Origin: Lentzea pudingi
GTDB lineage: Bacteria; Actinomycetota; Actinomycetes; Mycobacteriales; Pseudonocardiaceae
NCBI RefSeq assembly: GCF_014646255.1
Contig: NZ_BMNC01000007.1
Span: forward strand, 165,771 to 229,770
DNA length: 64,000 bases
Direction of reading: 5' to 3'
The notes under the pieces were generated by a model. That model saw nothing but the letters and a program-made list of their open reading frames with translations, made no database searches and had not been told where the DNA came from. Numbering within the stretch: position 1 is the first letter of the stretch; each line of letters starts with the position of its first letter. Of this stretch, positions 31,739 through 39,260 are shown in pieces. The position numbers were made by a program, and so were the translations under genes.

Positions 31739-34393
31739 ATGGGCGAACAAGCGGAACGGGCGCGTCTCGCGGAGTCGGACAACCCGACCTCGCCGTGGCG
31801 GCTGTGGGGGCCGTACCTCTCGGGTCGCCAGTGGGGCACGGTCCGCGAGGACTACTCGCCCGAGGGTGACGCGTGGGCCTCGTTCCCGTTCGACCACGCT
31901 CGTTCGCGCGCCTACCGGTGGGGCGAGGACGGCATCGCCGGCATTTGTGACGTGCACGGGTTCATGAACTTCGCCGTTGCCCTGTGGAACGGCAAGGACC
32001 CGTTCCTCAAGGAGCGGTACTTCGGCCTCGCCAACGAAGAGGGCAATCACGGCGAGGACGTCAAGGAGCACTGGTGGGTCACCGACGGGACGCCCACGCA
32101 CTCCTGGATGCAGGTGGTCTACCGGTATCCGCAGCGGGAGTTCCCGTACGCGCAGCTGCGGGAGATGGCGCGCAACGCGGGGCGGGAGAACCGCGAGCCC
32201 GAGCTGAGTGACACCGGCGTGCTCGACGAGAACCGGTTCTTCGACGTGCAGGTCACGTATGCGAAGGCCGAGACGGACGACATCTGCATCGAGATCAGCG
32301 CTACCAACCACGGGCCCGAGGACGCGCCGTTGCACCTCCTGCCTCAGCTCTGGTTCCGGAACACGTGGGCGTGGGGGCGGGATCAACGGCCGTGTCAGCT
32401 CGTTGCGAGCACCACGGCCGGACGGAAGGTCACGGCTGACCACGGCAACCTCGGCCGGTACACGCTGCATCTCGACGACTCGCCGTCGATGCTCATGACG
32501 GACAACGAGAGCAACGAGGTGGCGCTCTTCGGGGCCGAGCGGAACCCGTCGCCGTGGGCCAAGGACGGCGTCTGCGACTACGTGGTGCGCGGCAGCACGA
32601 GCAGCTGCCAGGTGGTGGGGCCGGACGAGACGGGAGTGGCGGGCACGAAGTTCGCGGCCTGGTACTCGTTCGACCCGGTGGAGCCGGGCGAGACGGTGAC
32701 GATCCGGCTGCGGCTCATCGGCGGCGACGGGCACCTGGACCCGTTCGGGCCGAGCTTCGGCGAGACCGTGGCCGCGCGGAAGGCCGAGGCCGACGAGTTC
32801 CACGACGCCATCGCGCCGCAGACCAGCCTTGAAGAGAAGCACGTGTTGCGGCGTGCGCTCGCGGGTCTCATGTGGACGAAGCAGCACTACCGGTTCCGCA
32901 CGCGCGACTGGCTCGACGGCGACCCGACGAAGCCGGAAGCGCCGTCGAGCAGGCGGACGCCCCAGGCGCGCAACGTGCACTGGCGGCACCTCGACGTCGC
33001 CGACGTCATCTCGATGCCGGACGAGTGGGAGTACCCGTGGTTCGCGGCGTGGGACCTGGCTTTCCACACGATCCCGTTCACGCTGGTCGACCCGGCGTTC
33101 GCGAAGGAGCAGCTGCTGCTGTTCTGCCGTGAGTGGATGATGCACCCGAACGGCCAGATCCCCGCCTACGAATGGGAGTTCGGCGACGTCAACCCGCCGG
33201 TGCACGCGTGGGCGGCGTTGCAGGTCTACCGCGCGGACGGCAGCCGGGACCGGGCGTTCCTCGCCAAGGTCTTCCACAAGCTGCTGCTCAACTTCTCGTG
33301 GTGGGTCAACCGCAAGGACGCCGACGGCAGCTACCTGTTCGAGGGCGGGTTCCTCGGCATGGACAACATCGGGCCGGTCAACCGGTCGGAGCCGATGCTC
33401 GGCGAGTGGCGGCTGGAGCAGTCCGACGCCACGTCGTGGATGGCCGCGTACAGCCTGCACCTCATGCAGATCGCGCTGGAGCTGGCGCGCGACGACGAGT
33501 CCTATGAGGACGTCGCGACGAAGTTCGTCGAGCACTTCCTGTCGATCGCGGAGGCGTTCACGCACTTCGGTTCGCACGGTGGCGGGATCTGGCACGACGA
33601 GGACGGCTTCTGCTACGACCGGGTGTCACGGCGCCGTCCCGACGGCGGCGTCGAGTCCGAGCCGGTGCGCGTGCGGTCGATGGTCGGCCTGATCCCGTTG
33701 CTGGCCTCGGCGGTGCTGGAGCCGTGGGTGCTCGAGGAGCTGCGGGGATTCACCAGCCGGCTGGAACACCTGCTCAAGCGACGGCCCGAGCTCCGGCAGT
33801 TCATCACGTTCCACTACGAGCGCGGCGCGTTCGTGTCGTTGCTGGACGAGACCAAGCTCAAGCGCGTGCTGCACCGGATGCTCGACGAGCAGGAGTTCCT
33901 GTCACCGCACGGGATCCGCTCGCTCAGCGCGGCCCACCGCGAGGGTCTGGAGGTCAAGGTCGCGGGCCAGGACCACCGCATGGGCTACGAGCCGGGCGAG
34001 TCGCACACGCCGATGTTCGGTGGCAACTCGAACTGGCGCGGCCCGATCTGGTTGCCCACCAACGCGTTGCTGGTCGAGGCGCTGCGCACGGTCTGCGCGT
34101 TCCACGACGGCATGTTCCAGGTCGAGATGCCGACGCACTCGGGACGCTGGGTCACCGCGGGCCAGGTCGCGGACGAGTTGTCCGACCGGCTCGTCGGGCT
34201 CTTCCTGCCCGACCACGACGGGCGCCGGCCGTCGGACGGCAAGCGGATCGAGGCCTCCGAGTCACCTCTTTGGCGCAGGCACGTCACCTTCAGCGAGTAC
34301 TTCGACGGGGACACGGGCGAAGGCCTCGGCGCGACCCACCAGACGGGCTGGACCGCTCTCGTGGCAGGTCTGATGAGCGAGAGAACACGCTGA
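31739..34393 (+). CDS. GH63/MGH1-like glucosidase
   Basis: 884 residues from ATG 31739 (GTG 31721 possible). The N-terminal beta-sandwich part (about 1-350; RLWGPYLSGRQWGTVREDYS, FAVALWNGKDPFLKERYFGL) is followed by an (alpha/alpha)6 barrel with WEYPWFAAWDLAFHTIPF, NGQIPAYEWEFGDVNPPVHA and GGNSNWRGPIWLPTN. These are the hallmarks of the MGH1-like/GH63 group related to mannosyl-oligosaccharide glucosidase. The acidic residues in AWD and the E in YEWEFGD are likely catalytic. No signal peptide is visible, so it should act in the cytoplasm. Substrate unknown; a GH38-like and a ROK gene lie further downstream. Confidence 0.87.
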   Translation: MGEQAERARLAESDNPTSPWRLWGPYLSGRQWGTVREDYSPEGDAWASFPFDHARSRAYRWGEDGIAGICDVHGFMNFAVALWNGKDPFLKERYFGLANEEGNHGEDVKEHWWVTDGTPTHSWMQVVYRYPQREFPYAQLREMARNAGRENREPELSDTGVLDENRFFDVQVTYAKAETDDICIEISATNHGPEDAPLHLLPQLWFRNTWAWGRDQRPCQLVASTTAGRKVTADHGNLGRYTLHLDDSPSMLMTDNESNEVALFGAERNPSPWAKDGVCDYVVRGSTSSCQVVGPDETGVAGTKFAAWYSFDPVEPGETVTIRLRLIGGDGHLDPFGPSFGETVAARKAEADEFHDAIAPQTSLEEKHVLRRALAGLMWTKQHYRFRTRDWLDGDPTKPEAPSSRRTPQARNVHWRHLDVADVISMPDEWEYPWFAAWDLAFHTIPFTLVDPAFAKEQLLLFCREWMMHPNGQIPAYEWEFGDVNPPVHAWAALQVYRADGSRDRAFLAKVFHKLLLNFSWWVNRKDADGSYLFEGGFLGMDNIGPVNRSEPMLGEWRLEQSDATSWMAAYSLHLMQIALELARDDESYEDVATKFVEHFLSIAEAFTHFGSHGGGIWHDEDGFCYDRVSRRRPDGGVESEPVRVRSMVGLIPLLASAVLEPWVLEELRGFTSRLEHLLKRRPELRQFITFHYERGAFVSLLDETKLKRVLHRMLDEQEFLSPHGIRSLSAAHREGLEVKVAGQDHRMGYEPGESHTPMFGGNSNWRGPIWLPTNALLVEALRTVCAFHDGMFQVEMPTHSGRWVTAGQVADELSDRLVGLFLPDHDGRRPSDGKRIEASESPLWRRHVTFSEYFDGDTGEGLGATHQTGWTALVAGLMSERTR

Positions 34394-34634
34394 CCAGCAC
34401 CGTCGTGATCAAATCCTGATCAAGGAGACACTCGCGGATCGTAATCATCCGTGTGCAATACGTGAAGAAGTTGTGTGATCTGAGCCAAACCACACAAGAT
34501 TCTGCGATCAAAAAGGCGATTTGACGCAAAATCATTGCAAGGCAGTGGCCTGTAACACGCACGTGCTGTCCACCACGTCACCCGAGTGGCAGGATCCCGT
34601 TCACTCGTCCGCGACAGTTACGAGGAGTGACGCA
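34394..34634 (+). promoter_or_regulatory. AT-rich leader of the amino-acid ABC operon
   Basis: The gap is markedly AT-rich for this genome. TGATCAA occurs twice (34406-34424 area), and TTTGACG near 34520 could be a -35 element, but no convincing -10 at the right distance is seen. No reading frame with a ribosome-binding site is present. GAGGAG at 34622-34627 serves the lipoprotein gene. Confidence 0.35.
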
Positions 34635-35453
34635 GTGGCTCGTCGACCCAGGCACGTGCTCGCCCTGCTGCCCGCAGCGGCCCTAGCGCTGACCGCGCTC
34701 GCCGGTTGCGCGACGAGCACCAACAGCGGTGGTGGCAGCACCGACGGTGGCATCAAGCTTGTCAAGGAAGGCAAGCTCGTCACCTGCACCCACTTGTCCT
34801 ACAAGCCTTTCCAGTACACCGAAGGCGACAAGACCGTCGGCTTCGACGTCGACCTGGTCGACCTGATCGCCGAGGAACTGAAGGTCAAGCAGGAGATCTT
34901 CGACACCCAGTTCGAGACGATCACGTCCGGCGCGAGCTTCAACGCGAACCAGTGCGACCTCGCCGCCGCCGGTATGACGATCAAGGAAGAGCGCAAGCAG
35001 TCGATCGACTTCTCCGACCCGTACTTCGAGGCCTCGCAGGCGCTGCTGGTCAAGAAGGACTCGCCGATCAAGGCGCTGGCGGACCTCAAGGGCAAGAAGA
35101 TCGGCGTCCAGCAGGACACCACCGGTGAGATCTACGCGAACGAGAACAAGGCCGCCAACGGCTACGAGGTCATCCAGTTCGAGGACCTCCCGCTGATGGA
35201 GACCGCCGTGCGCACCGGTGCCGTCGACGCCGCGATCAACGACAACGGCGTGCTCCTCGACTACGTCAAGGAGTTCCCGGACACCGCCGTCTCCGCCGAG
35301 TTCGACACGAACGAGCAGTACGGCATCGGCATCAAGAAGGGCAACACCGCGCTCGCCGCCAAGGTCAACGAGGTCCTGAAGAAGGCCAAGGAGAGCGGCA
35401 AGTACGACGAGATCTACAAGAAGTGGTTCGGCAAGGCGCCGGAGAAGAAGTAG
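34635..35453 (+). CDS. Polar amino-acid ABC transporter, substrate-binding lipoprotein
   Basis: 272 residues. A lipoprotein signal (residues 1-25, lipobox LAGC with C25) is followed by a Gly/Ser linker and an SBP_bac_3 domain: VTCTHLSYKPFQYTEGDKTV, GFDVDLVDLIAEEL, AAAGMTIKEERKQSIDFSDP, IGVQQDTTGEIYANEN and a C-terminal YDEIYKKWFG. It would bind a polar amino acid (glutamate, glutamine or arginine type) outside the membrane and deliver it to the permease. The GTG at 34635 has GAGGAG 7 nt upstream. A perfect GC hairpin follows, likely setting a higher level of this component than of the membrane parts. Confidence 0.9.
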   Translation: MARRPRHVLALLPAAALALTALAGCATSTNSGGGSTDGGIKLVKEGKLVTCTHLSYKPFQYTEGDKTVGFDVDLVDLIAEELKVKQEIFDTQFETITSGASFNANQCDLAAAGMTIKEERKQSIDFSDPYFEASQALLVKKDSPIKALADLKGKKIGVQQDTTGEIYANENKAANGYEVIQFEDLPLMETAVRTGAVDAAINDNGVLLDYVKEFPDTAVSAEFDTNEQYGIGIKKGNTALAAKVNEVLKKAKESGKYDEIYKKWFGKAPEKK

Positions 35454-35467
35454 CGATCTGAGCTGAG

Positions 35468-35492
35468 CGGGGCGGCGGACGACGCCGCCCCG
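35468..35492 (+). terminator. Intercistronic hairpin in the ABC operon
   Basis: CGGGGCGGCG (35468-35477) pairs perfectly with CGCCGCCCCG (35483-35492) around a 5-nt loop. Placed between the binding-protein and permease genes, it may stabilise the upstream message or cause partial termination. Confidence 0.6.
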
Positions 35493-35527
35493 TTCGCGTC
35501 CGAACCACATCCGCTAGGAGTCGTACC

Positions 35528-36325
35528 ATGGCGCTGTCCAAGCGCAAGCGGGCCGAATACTTCCGGTACTCGCAGTACACGCTGCTCGTCGTCATCGCCG
35601 TGGTGATCGCGTTCCTCGCCGACTGGGAGCAGATCCGCACGGCGTTCTTCAACTTCAAGACGATGGGGGACATGTTCCCCAACGTCATCACCATCGCGTT
35701 GAAGAACACGCTCATCTACACCGCGCTCGGGTTCGCGTTCGGCCTCGCGCTGGGCCTGGTCCTCGCGCTGATGAAGCTCTCGTCGATCGCGCCGTACCGG
35801 TGGATCGCGACGATCTACATCGAGTTCTTCCGCGGCATCCCGGCTCTGCTGGTGTTCATCGGCCTGGCGTTCGGCGTGCCGCTCGCGTTCCAGATCCAGT
35901 TCGACATCTACTCCACGGTCATGCTGGCGCTCGGCATCGTCGGTGCCGCCTACATGGCCGAGACCATCCGCGCCGGCATCCAGGCCGTGCCGAAGGGGCA
36001 GGTCGAGGCGGCCCGCTCGCTCGGCATGTCGCAGGGCCGCGCGATGATCACCATCGTGATCCCGCAGGCGTTCCGGATCATCCTGCCGCCGCTGACCAAC
36101 GAGCTGATCCTGCTGACCAAGGACTCCTCGCTGATCTACATCATCGGACTGGCGCGTGACCAGTACGAGCTGACGAAGTTCGGCCGCGAGACGCTGAGCC
36201 GCAGCCCGTCGCTCACCCCGATCCTCGTGGTCGGCCTCTGCTACCTGATCATCACGTTGCCTCTCGGGTACCTTTCGCGGTATCTGGAGCGCCGCTCCGG
36301 CGGGAAGAAGGTGTCCGTCCTGTGA
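35528..36325 (+). CDS. Amino-acid ABC transporter permease
   Basis: 265 residues. After a basic N-terminus (ALSKRKRAEYFRYSQYTLLV) there are five to six membrane helices. The EAA loop, MAETIRAGIQAVPKGQVEAA then RSLGMSQGRAM, and the C-terminal LTNELILLTKDSSLIYIIG are characteristic of HisM/GlnP-type polar amino-acid permeases. It would form the homodimeric channel of the importer. Its TGA overlaps the GTG of the ATPase gene (GTGA). A C-terminal basic tail (ERRSGGKKVSVL) extends into the cytoplasm. Confidence 0.92.
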   Translation: MALSKRKRAEYFRYSQYTLLVVIAVVIAFLADWEQIRTAFFNFKTMGDMFPNVITIALKNTLIYTALGFAFGLALGLVLALMKLSSIAPYRWIATIYIEFFRGIPALLVFIGLAFGVPLAFQIQFDIYSTVMLALGIVGAAYMAETIRAGIQAVPKGQVEAARSLGMSQGRAMITIVIPQAFRIILPPLTNELILLTKDSSLIYIIGLARDQYELTKFGRETLSRSPSLTPILVVGLCYLIITLPLGYLSRYLERRSGGKKVSVL

Positions 36326-37089
36326 GCGAGATCAGTGTCGAGATCACCGGCCTGAAGAAGTCGTTCGGCTCGCTGGACGTCCTCAAGGGCATCGACGTCA
36401 CGGTCAACCGCGGCGACGTGGTCTGCATCATCGGCCCGTCCGGTTCCGGCAAGTCGACGCTGCTGCGCTGCGTCAACCTGCTCGAGGAGCCGAACGACGG
36501 CAAGATCGTCGTCAACGGCGTCGAGCTGACCGACCCGGACGTCGACATCGACCTGGCCCGCACGAAGATCGGCATGGTCTTCCAGTCGTTCAACCTGTTC
36601 TCGCACCTCAACGTCCTCGCGAACCTCACCGTCGCGCAGCGCAAGGTGCTCAAGCGGGGCGAGAAGGAGGCGCAGGAGATCGCCCTGCGCAACCTCGACC
36701 GCGTGGGGTTGAAGGAGAAGGCCAACTCGATGCCGGCGCAGCTCTCCGGCGGCCAGCAGCAGCGCGTGGCGATCGCCCGCGCGCTGTCGATGGACCCGGA
36801 CGTGATGCTGTTCGACGAGCCGACCTCTGCTCTCGACCCCGAGCTCGTCGGTGACGTGCTCGGCGTCATGCGCCAGCTGGCCGACGAGGGCATGACGATG
36901 CTGGTCGTGACGCACGAGATGCAGTTCGCCCGCGAGGTCGCCGACAAGGTGATCTTCATGGACGGCGGCTACATCGTCGAGGAGGGCCCGGCGGCCGAGG
37001 TGATCGGCAACCCGCAGGAGGAGCGCACCCAGGAGTTCCTGGCGCGCGTGCTCGACCCGACGCACCACGGCCCGAGCGATCCCGCCTAG
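36322..37089 (+). CDS. Amino-acid ABC transporter ATP-binding protein
   Basis: 255 residues. Walker A is IIGPSGSGKSTLLR; the Q-loop is MVFQSFNLFSHLNVLANLTV; the signature is LSGGQQQRVAIARALSMDP; Walker B is VMLFDEPTSALDPELV; the H-loop is LVVTHEMQFAREVA. The sequence is typical of GlnQ/HisP-type ATPases of polar amino-acid importers. The GTG start overlaps the permease stop. It powers the importer formed with the two genes upstream. The specificity cannot be told from the ATPase. Confidence 0.94.
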   Translation: MSEISVEITGLKKSFGSLDVLKGIDVTVNRGDVVCIIGPSGSGKSTLLRCVNLLEEPNDGKIVVNGVELTDPDVDIDLARTKIGMVFQSFNLFSHLNVLANLTVAQRKVLKRGEKEAQEIALRNLDRVGLKEKANSMPAQLSGGQQQRVAIARALSMDPDVMLFDEPTSALDPELVGDVLGVMRQLADEGMTMLVVTHEMQFAREVADKVIFMDGGYIVEEGPAAEVIGNPQEERTQEFLARVLDPTHHGPSDPA

Positions 37090-37098
37090 CCTGGTCTG

Positions 37099-39207
37099 GT
37101 GGCGAGGGGGAAAGTCGCCGCGGCGGACGTGCTGCGGGGGCTGTTGGGGGAGAACGACAACTCTGGTGGTGGCGGGTGGAGGTTGCCTCGGCGGAAGCCG
37201 AGCACCCCACCCGTCATCCGCGTCGTGGACCGGGTGGTCACCGACGTCCTCGACCTGCGCGCGGTCGAGGTCCCGTACGTGCTGGAGTTCGAGCGCTGCC
37301 AGTTCGAGGCGGCACCGGACCTGCGGCAGGCGAACCTCGCCGGCATCTCGTTCGCCGACTGCGACCTGCCCGGTCTCGAGGCGCGCAACCTGAGCAGCAG
37401 CAACGACGTCTCGTTGCTCGACTGCCGCGTCTCCGGCCTGACCGACTTCACCGACGCCGAGATCGCGGGCTCGGTCCTGTTGCGCGGCACCAGGTTCAGC
37501 GTTCCCGGCGGGCTGTGCCTGCACGGTGACCGGCTGACGGTCGCGGGCGCGTTGCTCGGGTTCGGGATCGTCACCGAGGGCGAGGTGCGGCTCGCGGGCG
37601 CGCGCATCGGCGGCAACGTCAACCTCGGCAGCGCCGTGCTGGAGAACGCCGACGGCTTCACGTTGAACGGCAACGGCATGCAGGTCGGCGGCAACTTCCT
37701 CGGTGCGTTCACCTCGCACGGCATCGTCTTCCTGGCCAACGCGCGCATCAGCTCGACGCTGTCGTTGAGCGGCGCGACGCTCTCGCGCGGATCGGACTTC
37801 AAGCACACCAGCGACCCGCACGGAGACCCGTCCGCCACGCTCTTCCTGGACCGCGTGGACGTGTCCGGCGACCTGGAGCTCGACCGCGGGTTCACCAGCC
37901 AGGGCACGATCCGCGCGGTCAACGCGAAGATCGGTGGCACGTTCTCGCTGGCAGAGGCCGTTTTAGACGCCGTCTCGCCGCCTTCGGTGGGCACTGATCC
38001 GACCGGCTCCGGCCGCGCGCTTCACGTCGACGGCGCAGAGATCGGCGGTGACGTCGTCGGGCGCGGGGTGAAGATCAAGGGCCAGCTGCGCATGGTCGAC
38101 ACGCACGTGCGCGGCAGCATCACGATCGAACGGGCCACTGTGGACAATCCGGCCGCGGATGCCGTGCTGGCCAACCGTTCCCAGATCGGCAGCAACTTCG
38201 TGGTGCGCGAGTCGGAGGTGTCCGGCGGCCTGGAGCTGCGCGGCATCACCGTCGGCGCGAACCTCGACCTGCGCGGCAGCCGGTTGATCAAGCCGGGCAA
38301 GTACCGGCACCAGCCGCGCGAGAAGCCGTCGCTCGACATCGGCGGCGCCACGATCGGCCGTGACCTCATCTGCGCACGTGGTGACAAGGAGTTCGTCGCG
38401 CACGGCGGCGTGCGGTGCCGTCGCGCGGTGATCGGCCGCATGGCGAACTTCAACGGCGCGGTGCTCGGTTACAAGCTCGACAGCCACGCGTTGAACGCCA
38501 TGGGCATGCAGGTGCAGGAGCTGATGCTCAACGTCGTGTCGCCGCCCAAGGGTCTCGTGACGCTGCGGCAGGCGCGCTGCACGTCGTTGGACGACAACGA
38601 GAACTTCTGGAACACCACGGGTTTCATCGACCTCGACGACTTCCGCTACGACTCCCTCGCGTACCCGATCAACCTGCGTGACGACGATCAGGTGCAGCAA
38701 CGGCTGCGCTGGCTGCGGCAGGCGATGCGACGCAGCTACCACCCGCGACCGTACGACCAGTTCGCCGAGATGCTGACCGCGGCGGGCAACGAGGAGCACG
38801 CCTCGACCGTGCTGATCGAGAAGCAACGCCTGCGGTACAAGGCGGTCGCCGAGGGCATGCGGTTCTTCGGGCCGTTGGTGCTGCTGTGGAGCTTCCTGCA
38901 GCGGTCGATGGTCGGGTACGGCTACCGGCCGGCGCGGGCGCTGGGGTGGCTGATCGCGGCGTGGGTCGTCGGCAGCATCTGGTTCCACGTCAAGGGACCG
39001 CTGGTCGAGATCAACGACGACGACCACCTGCCGTGGAACGCGTGGCTCTACACGATCGACCTGGTGGTGCCGATCGTCGACTTCGGCAACAAGAACCGCT
39101 GGCAGACGCCGGGCGCGTCGCAGTGGATCGCGTCGGGGCTGATCGTGACGGGCTGGATCCTGGCGACGACCGTGGCCGCCGGCCTGACGCGCATGCTCAA
39201 GCGGTAG
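37099..39207 (+). CDS. Large beta-helix-like protein with C-terminal membrane segments
   Basis: 702 residues, GTG start. Residues about 45-490 consist of many short strand repeats, such as GEVRLAGARIGGNVNLGSAV, KIKGQLRMVDTHVRGSITIE and GGLELRGITVGANLDLRGSR, which suggest a right-handed beta-helix related to pentapeptide or bactofilin-like folds. A helical part (LRWLRQAMRRSYHPRPYDQFAEML) follows, then two or three membrane helices (about 600-625 with RALGWLIAAWVVGSIWFHV, and 675-697). Similar actinobacterial proteins are sometimes called membrane-associated oxidoreductase, without evidence for that activity. Function unknown; it starts 9 bp after the ABC ATPase gene. Confidence 0.75.
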   Translation: MARGKVAAADVLRGLLGENDNSGGGGWRLPRRKPSTPPVIRVVDRVVTDVLDLRAVEVPYVLEFERCQFEAAPDLRQANLAGISFADCDLPGLEARNLSSSNDVSLLDCRVSGLTDFTDAEIAGSVLLRGTRFSVPGGLCLHGDRLTVAGALLGFGIVTEGEVRLAGARIGGNVNLGSAVLENADGFTLNGNGMQVGGNFLGAFTSHGIVFLANARISSTLSLSGATLSRGSDFKHTSDPHGDPSATLFLDRVDVSGDLELDRGFTSQGTIRAVNAKIGGTFSLAEAVLDAVSPPSVGTDPTGSGRALHVDGAEIGGDVVGRGVKIKGQLRMVDTHVRGSITIERATVDNPAADAVLANRSQIGSNFVVRESEVSGGLELRGITVGANLDLRGSRLIKPGKYRHQPREKPSLDIGGATIGRDLICARGDKEFVAHGGVRCRRAVIGRMANFNGAVLGYKLDSHALNAMGMQVQELMLNVVSPPKGLVTLRQARCTSLDDNENFWNTTGFIDLDDFRYDSLAYPINLRDDDQVQQRLRWLRQAMRRSYHPRPYDQFAEMLTAAGNEEHASTVLIEKQRLRYKAVAEGMRFFGPLVLLWSFLQRSMVGYGYRPARALGWLIAAWVVGSIWFHVKGPLVEINDDDHLPWNAWLYTIDLVVPIVDFGNKNRWQTPGASQWIASGLIVTGWILATTVAAGLTRMLKR

Positions 39208-39260
39208 AACGCCACCATCGGGGTATTTCGCCGTCTGGTGAACAGTGGTGCGATCGTCCG

